DNA of 14,576 nt from Natrinema soli. GTDB taxonomy: Archaea > Halobacteriota > Halobacteria > Halobacteriales > Natrialbaceae. The DNA lies in the NCBI RefSeq assembly GCF_028618695.1, contig NZ_JAQIVI010000616.1:1-14576 (forward strand), written 5' to 3'. A program made the position numbers and the translations under genes. A model generated the notes under the pieces. The model made no database searches and was not told the origin of the DNA. It worked only from the letters and a program-made list of their open reading frames with translations. Positions 1 through 7,000 of the stretch are shown here, one piece after another. How positions within the stretch are numbered: the stretch's first letter is position 1; every line of letters begins with the position of its first letter.

Positions 1-2
1 CT

Positions 3-152
3 AGCGACACGCCGATCGTCGCCGCCGCGACCATCGGCTGGCTCGCCTGCGCGCTGCCCAGCCCGCAAGACTTTTCGGTCGCCTTTCACGTCAACCGGCT
101 CCTCGAGCGGTCCCGCGAAACGAACGCGATCGCGCCGTCCCGCGCCGATTGA
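3..152 (+). CDS. C-terminal end of an unrecognised protein (5' end outside window)
   Basis: Bases 3-152 form one open frame ending in TGA, giving the last 49 residues of a protein whose start lies before the window. The visible part has a hydrophobic segment (TPIVAAATIGWLACALP) followed by a stretch with FHVNRLLERSRET and a tail ending in APSRAD. The third codon positions are mostly G or C, as expected for a coding frame here, and the frame stops shortly before the convergent gene that ends at 222. I do not recognise the family from this fragment. The hydrophobic run could be a buried core or a membrane segment. Confidence 0.5.
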   Translation, partial: SDTPIVAAATIGWLACALPSPQDFSVAFHVNRLLERSRETNAIAPSRAD

Positions 153-221
153 CGGTCGTCGCTCGACTATCGCGTTCGGAGAACACCGGAGCGGTATCGT
201 CGGAACGGCCCTGCTGAAACG

Positions 222-791
222 CTATCGGCGGAACACGCCGGTCGACCACGCGTGTATACCCGTCACGGTAGCGAACGCGACGAGAACGAGTCCCGCACCG
301 ACGAGTCCGGAAACCGGAACGATCCCCGCCGCGATGGTCCCGAGAAGCAGCCCACAGAGGGCGATTGTCGCCGCGTACCGTCGCGGCCACCGTTCGGATG
401 ACGGGGGCTGATGCGGGGGATCGAGACAGGGACGCAGCCGTGCCACGAGTGGCGTCGGCTCGACCCACCCGCGGTCTTTGTCGTAGTTGACGATCCCGTG
501 ATTGTCGAGTTTCGGCAAGTGAGATTGATACAGCGAAATATAGACCCGCTGGCGCTCGCTGGAACTCAGGTTTTCGATGGCCGTCTCTTGCTCCCAGGCG
601 GCGACCTGTTCGGCGAGGTCTCGTAACCGGACCCGCCCGCCCTCGTCGTGGAGGTACCGGAGCACGTCCCGACGGCGCTTCGTCTGAAGGAGGTGGTAAA
701 TATCGTCGAGTGACAGATCAGCCGGACCGTCGACGGCATCGGATGCGTGCGGTGATTCACCGACGGCATCCGCCTGACTGCGTTCGATCAC
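222..791 (-). CDS. DUF7344-type winged-helix protein with two C-terminal membrane segments
   Basis: This 189-residue protein looks like a membrane-anchored haloarchaeal regulator. Residues about 27-110 form a winged-helix-like domain: a helix with TKRRRDVLRYLHDEGG, a recognition region with LRDLAEQVAAWE, and the characteristic SSERQRVYISLYQSHLPKLD followed by a wing with GIVNYDKDRGWVEPT. This pattern is the one I associate with the haloarchaeal DUF7344 domain. A proline-rich linker leads to two hydrophobic segments at about 139-159 and 162-182, so the DNA-binding-like part would face the cytoplasm. The start is GTG at 791; no internal ATG precedes the domain. TTTTAT- and AATAAT-like elements lie 23-40 bases upstream. 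It lies downstream of the HTH_10 regulator on the same strand but 410 bases away, so is probably a separate unit. Ligand and target genes are unknown. Confidence 0.85.
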   Translation of the reverse strand: MIERSQADAVGESPHASDAVDGPADLSLDDIYHLLQTKRRRDVLRYLHDEGGRVRLRDLAEQVAAWEQETAIENLSSSERQRVYISLYQSHLPKLDNHGIVNYDKDRGWVEPTPLVARLRPCLDPPHQPPSSERWPRRYAATIALCGLLLGTIAAGIVPVSGLVGAGLVLVAFATVTGIHAWSTGVFRR

Positions 792-807
792 TCGAATTCA
801 CGACTGA

Positions 808-835
808 CAGTATTATTGTTCAACAGATAAAACTA
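808..835 (-). promoter_or_regulatory. Probable promoter of the DUF7344-type gene
   Basis: An AT-rich stretch directly upstream of the GTG start reads, on the minus strand, as TTTTATC (centre near 829) and AATAATAC (centre near 814). Either could be the TATA box, placing transcription start a few bases before the start codon. No Shine-Dalgarno sequence is seen. Confidence 0.35.
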
Positions 836-885
836 TGCACTCGTTGACCCGTAGGATCGGTCGTTCGGCGACAAAAACGGTGTGT

Positions 886-902
886 GGGTCGTGAGACGAC
901 CC
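886..902. repeat. Short perfect inverted repeat (7-bp arms)
   Basis: GGGTCGT at 886-892 and ACGACCC at 896-902 are perfect inverse complements separated by GAG. In RNA the stem could be lengthened by two G-U pairs. It lies about 95 bases upstream of the DUF7344-type gene. It may be a hairpin or a dimeric protein site, or chance. Confidence 0.4.
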
Positions 903-1201
903 GTCACGGATCCGGTACCAGCGCGGTCACACAGCCACGAATGACCGCACATCGTGAGTGAGCACGGGTGATCTACCGGCGTCACAGCGCTTCTCGGTGT
1001 TTCGGCCGGTCGGCATCACGCCGACATCCTATTGTTTCTCTTTCCAATATTAAAGCTACCTATTGGGACAAATACGACGATAGTCGGGAGAGAATAAGAC
1101 GATTATAAGAAATAGGGACAGGATCTGGATACGGCGACAATACCGTCGGTTCGGGACGATGAATTCACCGTAGTCGTGTACTCGAGCAACGGGCGGACCG
1201 A

Positions 1202-1900
1202 TCAGGGATCTATCTCCATCGGTGCAGTTCGCTCGGACAGTTCCGCGCTGACGAGGGCGGCGTGACTCCGCCGGAGCCGTTCCGAGAGCGCCTGATGTGA
1301 GACGTCGAGCTCCGCGGCCAACTCCTTGAGCGTCACTCCCCTCGGGACGTCGAAGTAGCCGAGCTCGTGGGCCTTGCAGATCGTCTCGTACTGCGTTTCG
1401 GTCAGGGGTGTTTGCGCGCTCGCGAGATCGTCGATACCGCTGATTCGGGTGACGGCGGCCCGGTACTCGTATTGCTCGAACAGCTCGTGACACGCCGACA
1501 CCGATTCCCGATCGTCGAACAGCAACTTCAGCATCCAACGCCCGTTCGCTCCTCGAGCCGTCAGGATCGCGCCGTCGGTCTCGGTGACGATCTGTTCGAG
1601 GAGTTTCACGCCGTCTCCGAACTCGAGTCGGAACAACCAGCGATCGTTCTGACCGGGCGTCACACCATCGTCCGCCGAGGACTCGTCAGCGTCGTCGGCG
1701 ATGCTCGCGATCACTTCGACCGAGGAATCTGCCTCGAGCGCCTGCTCGACCGTCTCGCGGTCCGGACCGTTCGTCCAGACGAGCGGTGACGAGCCACCGA
1801 TCATCCCACCGACCTGAAACTCGAACGTCGACACTCGATCGAACGTCCGGGCGAAGCCGAGTCGCGCAGCCGGAATCTCGAGTTCGACGACTGTGGTCAT
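1202..1900 (-). CDS. BAT/HTH_10-family transcriptional regulator
   Basis: This 232-residue protein is a haloarchaeal transcription regulator of the bacterio-opsin-activator (Bat) type. Residues about 1-155 match the BAT/GAF-associated domain: it opens with VVELEIPA, then FARTFDRV and FEF, as usual for these proteins. Residues about 166-220 are the HTH_10 DNA-binding domain, with the signature LTETQYE, HELGYFDVPRGVTLKELAAELDVS and LSERLRRS. No separate PAS or GAF sensor domain is present, so the N-terminal domain itself presumably senses a ligand or partner. A GTG one codon earlier (1903) is possible, but ATG at 1900 is preferred because a TATATA-like element is centred 25 bases upstream. Neighbouring targets cannot be deduced; such proteins commonly act away from their own locus. 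Confidence 0.9.
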   Translation of the reverse strand: MTTVVELEIPAARLGFARTFDRVSTFEFQVGGMIGGSSPLVWTNGPDRETVEQALEADSSVEVIASIADDADESSADDGVTPGQNDRWLFRLEFGDGVKLLEQIVTETDGAILTARGANGRWMLKLLFDDRESVSACHELFEQYEYRAAVTRISGIDDLASAQTPLTETQYETICKAHELGYFDVPRGVTLKELAAELDVSHQALSERLRRSHAALVSAELSERTAPMEIDP

Positions 1901-1918
1901 CACCGAAGTCCACCACGA

Positions 1919-1932
1919 AGACGTATAGACGG
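1919..1932 (-). promoter_or_regulatory. TATA-like element for the HTH_10 regulator
   Basis: The minus strand reads CCGTCTATACGTC here, with TATA centred about 25 bases before the ATG at 1900. That spacing fits a leaderless haloarchaeal transcript and supports the ATG over the GTG at 1903. Confidence 0.4.
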
Positions 1933-1991
1933 GTTTGGTTTCCGGTAGCCTTTCCCGCCACCCAATTCCGATGACTGTCGCGTTCGCCGAA

Positions 1992-2024
1992 CCCTTTAGT
2001 TAACTAATAGTCGTATTGAAAGGG
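1992..2024. repeat. Nested palindrome, possible operator or promoter
   Basis: TTAGTTAACTAA at 1996-2007 is a perfect 12-bp palindrome. It is bracketed by CCCTTT (1992-1997) and AAAGGG (2019-2024), an inverted pair sharing its first arm with the palindrome edge. A CGAA (1988-1991) just before TTTAGTTA resembles a BRE plus TATA box for + strand transcription, 26-28 bases before an ATG at 2027. On the other strand it lies about 95 bases upstream of the HTH_10 regulator and could be that protein's binding site. The symmetry is directly visible; any role is inferred. Confidence 0.45.
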
Positions 2025-2026
2025 AA

Positions 2027-2167
2027 ATGAGGTGCGATCAGTGGCTTTCACAACAGCCGATCTCGTTTCGCGAGACGAGAATCAGCTCCTCGGTGCCGAA
2101 TTTTCGGGCCGACGAAACGGCCGAACGGGATCGAAACGGATTCCGAGAGCGTTCTCAATTCCTGTGA
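2027..2167 (+). CDS. Doubtful 46-residue ORF
   Basis: ATG at 2027 opens 46 codons ending in TGA at 2165-2167, starting MRCDQWLSQQ and ending RERSQFL. Its only support is the well-placed TATA-like palindrome 26-28 bases upstream. Third-position GC is only about 63%, lower than neighbouring genes, and the product is not acidic and resembles nothing I know. It may be a leaderless microprotein or chance. Confidence 0.2.
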   Translation: MRCDQWLSQQPISFRETRISSSVPNFRADETAERDRNGFRERSQFL

Positions 2168-2274
2168 TTCCCGGGTAGCTACAAGTATCACAGCACCGTC
2201 GTTTCACCTGGCCAAAGGGAATCTGGCCGACAGGGAATGCAGGCTGTCCGGCGTTATTTTCCGTGAGACGCGTT

Positions 2275-3207
2275 CTACCGTCGAAGCCGTGCGATAGGAG
2301 TGCCACCGTCGCGGTCGAACTCGACCAGTCCGTCCGACTCGAGATCGGCTACTATCCCCTCGAGCCACTCCCGTCCGTACTCGCCGTCGGGGGTGTAGTC
2401 GACGCGGACGCGGTGACCGAGGGTATCCACGTCGAGCTCGTCGTACTCCCGGAGGGTGGCGATCACGCGGCCGCGGAACTGCCGGCGGCTCCCCTCGAAA
2501 CTCGGCTGGGTTGGGACGTCCGGAGCGGTGAAGTCGCCGGTCGCGTAGGCCCCACACCACTCGCGCCACGGACAACCCGCCTCGTCGCAGTGGGGCGTCT
2601 GCTCGCAGGCGACGCCGCCGAGTTCCATGATCGCGTTGTTCCAGACTCGAGACCGGCCGTCGGGCATGAGTTCGCTCGCGGCCTCCTCGAAGGCCGCGTC
2701 GTCGTCCGGGACGTCGAAGGCCCGATAGAGGACGCGTTTGACGTTCGTGTCGACGACTGCGTCGCCGTTGTTAAAGGCGAAGCTCGCGACCGCGTTGGCG
2801 GTGTACGGACCGACGCCCATCAGCTCCTGCAGCTCCTCGGGCGTTTCGGGGAACTCGCCGTCGTACTCCTCCTCGACCTGCCCGGCGGCCTCGTGCAGGT
2901 ACTTTGCCCGGTTGTTGTATCCGAGACTGTGGTCCGTCCAGAAGCCCACGACGTCGGCGCGATCGGCGTCGGCCAGCTCGGCGGTCGTCGGCCAGCGCTC
3001 GAGGAACTCCTCCCAGGCCTCGACGACGCGGCCCAGTTGGGTCTGCTGACTCATCACCTCGCTGACGAGGATTTCGTAGGGATCGTCGGTCCGCCGCCAC
3101 GGAAAGTCGCGGTGATCGTCCTCGTACCACCCGATCAACGCCTCGCGAACGGCCGCTGGGTCGTCGGGTAACGCCCACTCGTCGGCCGGTACCTCGGCAT
3201 CACTCAT
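2275..3207 (-). CDS. mutY: A/G-specific adenine DNA glycosylase MutY
   Basis: This 310-residue enzyme removes adenine mispaired with oxidised guanine, starting base-excision repair. Residues about 35-220 are a HhH-GPD/EndoIII fold: FPWRRTDDPYEILVSEVMSQQTQ carries the MutY catalytic glutamate (E50), GVGPYTANAVASFAF is the helix-hairpin-helix, and VVDTNVKRVL holds the catalytic aspartate (D153). Four cysteines for a 4Fe-4S cluster follow at 201, 207, 212 and 218, a spacing of CX5CX4CX5C rather than the E. coli CX6CX2CX5C. The last ~75 residues do not resemble the NUDIX-like domain of bacterial MutY and look like a small winged helix. The ATG at 3207 is chosen because the protein then begins just before conserved sequence; the in-frame start at 3351 would add 48 non-conserved residues and overlap the divergent gene. 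A weak TATA-like element (CAGTAAGG, minus strand) lies about 28 bases upstream. Confidence 0.93.
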   Translation of the reverse strand: MSDAEVPADEWALPDDPAAVREALIGWYEDDHRDFPWRRTDDPYEILVSEVMSQQTQLGRVVEAWEEFLERWPTTAELADADRADVVGFWTDHSLGYNNRAKYLHEAAGQVEEEYDGEFPETPEELQELMGVGPYTANAVASFAFNNGDAVVDTNVKRVLYRAFDVPDDDAAFEEAASELMPDGRSRVWNNAIMELGGVACEQTPHCDEAGCPWREWCGAYATGDFTAPDVPTQPSFEGSRRQFRGRVIATLREYDELDVDTLGHRVRVDYTPDGEYGREWLEGIVADLESDGLVEFDRDGGTPIARLRR

Positions 3208-3331
3208 CGGTCCCGCTAGCGACTGCGACGCCTTACTGGTGGCGGTCCGGACCGACTCGACTGCGTCCGCGAACACGTCCCAACAGGCCGACCACGAAAG
3301 GTCTATCCGACGCGCTCGAGTCCCCTCCCGT

Positions 3332-3655
3332 ATGAGCCTCGACGACCTCACCGACGAAGTGACTGACTCCTACACCGGTATCGGCGACGACCTCACCGTC
3401 TCGCTCGATCGCGAAACGCGCAACGAACTCGCCTTGCTCGAGACCGCCTTAGAGCCCGAGGAGACGGACGAACTGGTCCGTCGGGCGATCCACATGCTCT
3501 TCCAGTCGACCGTCGACACCGGCAAGCTAGATTTCCAACTGCGGTCGGCTTACGACGTGACCTATGATGAATATCTTTCGGGGATGACCTTCGAGGAGAT
3601 GACCGGTGCGGATCAGTATCCGTCGATGGACGACGAGCGACGGTATCAGTTCTAG
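3332..3655 (+). CDS. Small acidic protein, possible ribbon-helix-helix regulator
   Basis: This 107-residue acidic protein is divergent from mutY, 124 bases apart. I do not recognise a named family. Residues about 20-53 (LTVSLDRETRNELALLE, then a helix with DELVRRAIHMLF) have the strand-helix-helix rhythm of ribbon-helix-helix DNA-binding proteins. The remainder (LRSAYDVTYDEYLSGMTFEEMTG and a tail ending RRYQF) has no familiar motif. The ATG at 3332 is preferred over an in-frame start at 3239 because the upstream residues are basic and low-quality, and a TCTATCC element sits about 28 bases before the ATG. A role in DNA binding is an inference from pattern only. Confidence 0.7.
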   Translation: MSLDDLTDEVTDSYTGIGDDLTVSLDRETRNELALLETALEPEETDELVRRAIHMLFQSTVDTGKLDFQLRSAYDVTYDEYLSGMTFEEMTGADQYPSMDDERRYQF

Positions 3656-3772
3656 CGACCGAGAGACTACTTCCGACTCACCGGCACACCAACACGTTCC
3701 GTTGTCGGTTCGATCGTGGTGGTAATATGCATTCTAGTCCCACAGCATAATTCAACCCTCATAATAGGTGAG

Positions 3773-3778
3773 CTTATC
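3773..3778 (+). promoter_or_regulatory. TATA-like element for the 42-residue zinc-ribbon gene
   Basis: CTTATC is centred about 27 bases before the ATG at 3803, in a locally AT-rich stretch (3724-3780). The spacing fits a leaderless transcript and favours the ATG at 3803 over the upstream start at 3716. Confidence 0.35.
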
Positions 3779-3802
3779 AGTGCTCAGTCCCTCGAGTCGA
3801 AC

Positions 3803-3931
3803 ATGGCAATCAGTAATCATTCACTCGAATCCGAATACCATTGTCCAGAATGTGCGGGATCGCTCTCGACTCAGTACGAGTCACTCACCTGTAACGACTG
3901 TGGCTACACGCCGCGTCACGGCGCTGACTAA
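3803..3931 (+). CDS. 42-residue zinc-ribbon microprotein
   Basis: The protein is only 42 residues long and contains two cysteine pairs: CPEC at 14-17 (YHCPECAGSL) and CNDCG at 30-34 (LTCNDCGYTP). This CX2C-X12-CX2C arrangement is a rubredoxin-like zinc ribbon and fits the very small CPxCG-related zinc-finger proteins known from haloarchaea. A further start at 3716 would add 29 residues without recognisable features; ATG 3803 leaves a short N-terminus before the first knuckle and has a TATA-like element 27 bases upstream. It converges on the GH97 gene. Function is unknown; such proteins may bind nucleic acid or partner proteins. Confidence 0.75.
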   Translation: MAISNHSLESEYHCPECAGSLSTQYESLTCNDCGYTPRHGAD

Positions 3932-4040
3932 GCGAGGCTCTCGTTGCATCGGTTCGATTACGACCGTTCTCGAGGTGTGTTCGTCGCTACTCCGTTCTTT
4001 CTGAGACGGTGAGGGGAAGATCCGCGCGTCGCGGTTGAGT

Positions 4041-4052
4041 GCGGGCCCCCGC
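4041..4052. terminator. Small GC hairpin between convergent genes
   Basis: GCGGGCCCCCGC can form a 4-bp stem with a 4-base loop in the 157-base gap between the convergent zinc-ribbon and GH97 genes. There is no clear T-run after it on either strand, so a terminator role is weak. Confidence 0.2.
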
Positions 4053-4088
4053 CGCTTCCCGCTTCGAGTTCACGCGATCGATTTCCGA

Positions 4089-7000
4089 TTAGGCGTCGCT
4101 CAGCGGGACGAACGGTAGCGTCGCCCGCTCGTCCGCCGAGTAGGCCAGCGCCTCGGTCTGAGCGACATCCGCGGACGTCACCAGATCCATCACGCGCGGT
4201 GCGTTCTCGGCCGCGCCGGGGATAGCACCGCCGAACACGTACGCTTCGGCGTCTTCGGCGACGGGACGGAGCGAGCCTCGATCCTCGGACTGGACCATCG
4301 CGACGACTTCCAGGTCCGAGATATCGGTCCCGCCGAACGCCGCCCGATCGACGGCGAGCGTCACGGTGTTCGCGTCGGTGTCCACGTCGTCCCGGATCGC
4401 GATCTCGGCACCGTCGGCGTCGGTCAGCGAGTTCCCCCCGGCGTCGACCCCGCTCTTCGTGAAGCCGCTGACCTCGAGGCGGTAGTGCCAGGCCGACTCG
4501 AAGTCGGCGGCCAGACCGATATCACCGACTTCGGACGTCGAGCCACCGTCCGCGTTCGGATCGCGGAGCCACAGCACGAACATGTGTGGCGAGAAGCCGC
4601 GATCGCTTCCGAAGGCGTTGTTCAGGGTCTCGACCGCGAAGGTGAACTGGACCCTGCTCGCGGTCCGGGTCACCTCGAACGACCGGAGGTCGAAGACGCC
4701 GTCCGCGAACGCGTCGGGGGTTGGATACGTGTACTCCCCAGGACCGTGGTCATCATCGCTCGGATCGGTGATCGACGCGACTGTTTCCGGCGGCGTTACC
4801 GTTACCGTTCGGCTGGCGAGGGGCTCCCCCTCGAGCGTCCGGACGGTCACCTCGTAGGTTCCCGCTTCGTCGATCGTCGCACCGAACGCGAACGTTCCCT
4901 CGTCCGTTCCCGGTCCGAAGCGGACGTTCTCGAGCGCGACGACGCCGCCGTCGACGACGAGTTCCACGTTCGTTCCGCCGACGTAGTCGCCGTCGTTGGA
5001 GCCGGTCGCGGCGACGAACGGCTCCCGCACGAACGTCTCCGCATCGATCGACACGTCGATGTCCTGCGAGGGCCGCTCGTAGTCCGGGAGCGTCTCGAGG
5101 TCCTCCCGCGTCGCCGGGCGGAGCCGAACGGCGGTGCCGCCCGAGCCGACCGTCGATGCCAGCAGCGTCGTCGAGTCGTCGACGACGGCCTCGTCGATGC
5201 GAACGGCCTCGAGTTCGTCGTCGTAGCCGGCGTCAATGCCGTCGGCGTATATCTCGGCGACGTACTTGCCTTTCGCGTGGCCCTTTCCGTGACCGTTTCC
5301 GCGGCCCGTTTCGTGATCTCGGCTCCGTTCGTGTCCCCTCCCCGGTTCCTTCTCGTGGCCGCGCCGTCGACCGGGTCCGGACTCGAGGAAGTCGAGCGGC
5401 ACCTCGAGCGCGCGACCGTGCTCGTCGGTCATCGCGCCGACGTACCACTCCTCGCCGCGCTGCCGGGCGGTGATCATGTACTCGCCGATCGAGGAGTCGA
5501 TAACTCGCGTCTCGTCCCACCCCGCTGCCGGGACGTCCTCGATGAACTGGAACGCGGGGACGGTCGGCCCGGTGATCGGCGGCTCCTCGGGTTCGGGCAT
5601 CGACGCGCCTCGTTCCGTGACGGCGATCGAATCGAGGTTGAAGCCGCCGGTGTCCTCGTCGGTTAGCGTGAGGGAGAGTTCGGTATCGCCGGACTCGAGC
5701 GAGACGGCCGTCGCCGTCGCGGTCCAGACGTCCCAGTAGTCCGTTCCGGGAATCGATAGCTGCTCGACCGGCTCCCCGTCGACCCGGAGCGTGGCCGTCG
5801 CATCGACGCCCTGGGCGAGCCCGTTGTCGGCCTCGTAGTTGGCGACTCGGAGGTGGACGTCGTACTCGCCGGCGTCGGCGTCCTCGAGGGTCCAGCTGAC
5901 CGTCTCACCGCTGTCGACGCTGGTGGCGGCGAACGGAACGTACGCCTCGCCCTGCGCGTTGGCCCACTCGGACTGCGTGACGAAGCCGTCCAGTTCGGCG
6001 TGCTGGGCCTGGGCGACCTCGCCGACCTCGAGAGTGGCGGGCCGGTCGGCCAGGTACGAACTCGGGAGGTCGGCAACCATCTGGAGCCCACTGAAGTAGG
6101 TCGGATACATCGCGAGCTGTTTGGCCCGCGTGGTCTCGATACCACCGGAGCCGGAGTCCGTGTCGAAGATGCCGGGCGTGTACTCGACGGGGCCGCCGAG
6201 CATGCGCGTGAACGGGAATGTCACGTGATGGCTGGGGCTGACGTCGCCGAACGCGTCGTACTCCTGTCCCTTCACGCCCTCGCGAGTCATCAGGTTGGGG
6301 TAGGTTCGGCGACGACCCGTCGGGTGGATCGGCTCGTGAACGTCGAGCATCTGCCGATTCGCCGCCGCCGTCTCCGCGACCAGCGTGTGGTGGTTGACCA
6401 GCACCTGATTGTGGTGATTGTAGCCCTCGCCGGCCAGATTTCCGCTGTCGGCGACGTAGCCGTTCTTGATCGTCCGGATGCCGAGGTCGTCGTACAACCC
6501 GAACGCCTCGTCGAGCTGTGACTCGTAGTTGTGGAAGTCCCCCGCCGTCTCGTTGTGCATCGTCATCCGCGTCGGCGGCTCGAGGCTCGCGCCGTAGTCG
6601 GTCACTTCCTCGAGATCGAAGTCGGGATACGACGCCGTGAAGTCGAGGTCGCTCCCGTCGCCCGGGTAGCTCGACCAGCCCTGATTCCAGCCCTCGACGA
6701 GCACGCCGGGGATGTCGTGCTCGCTCGCGAAGTCCATGTACTGCTTTGCCCGGCCGGTCTGCGCGCCGTGGTTGCCGGTCCGTGGACCCTGGTACTCCCA
6801 GTCGGCGCGGCCGGTGATCATCAGCCACCAGACGCCGATGAACTTCTGGGGTTCGATCCAGTCGACGCCCTGCGTGAAGACGTCGTCGCTGTAGTCCTCG
6901 TTGAGGTTGACGATGAGGTTCGATTCGACGAGATCGCCCGGCCGCCTGCCGAGTTGAATCGTCCGCCACGGCGTCAGGTGGGGCGCGGACGCCGACACCT

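Larger units (their letters stand above)
792..1201. other. 410-base gap between two regulator genes, with hairpin and AT-rich patch
   Basis: I find no convincing gene here. It holds the promoter of the gene at 222-791, a perfect 7-bp hairpin with a 3-base loop (GGGTCGT gag ACGACCC, 886-902), and an AT-rich patch at about 1021-1140 (roughly 41% GC by my count, far below the surroundings). The patch contains CCAATA/TATTGG inverted arms (1044-1066) and, read on the minus strand downstream of the HTH_10 gene, a pyrimidine-rich tract that could help terminate that transcript. Confidence 0.5.
1901..2274. other. 374-base gap: palindrome, possible promoter, one doubtful small ORF
   Basis: No confident gene lies between the HTH_10 gene and the 3' end of mutY. 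The stretch contains the HTH_10 promoter, the 12-bp palindrome TTAGTTAACTAA (1996-2007) nested in CCCTTT/AAAGGG arms, and a 46-codon ORF on the + strand (2027-2167). Sequence from 2168 to 2274 shows no clear feature. Confidence 0.5.

Noticed and set aside
1056..1201. Hydrophobic helix-like peptide in a minus-strand frame past the HTH_10 stop
   Set aside because: It comes from the AT-rich patch read in a frame that shadows the HTH_10 gene; AT-rich codons give Ile, Leu and Phe by default.
2082..2306. 74-residue minus-strand frame overlapping the mutY 3' end
   Set aside because: It overlaps mutY in another frame, has no haloarchaeal composition, no motif and no promoter; CC and CxxC-like cysteines are too few to indicate a zinc protein.
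2797..2812. Tyr at GVGPYTA of MutY, suggesting a thymine-glycosylase (MIG-like) specificity
   Set aside because: Tyr at this position is also found in genuine MutY proteins such as the Geobacillus and human enzymes, and the MutY-specific glutamate E50 is present.
3208..3351. Upstream in-frame start that would add 48 residues to MutY
   Set aside because: The extra residues are not like other MutY N-termini, would overlap the divergent gene, and a TATA-like element fits ATG 3207.
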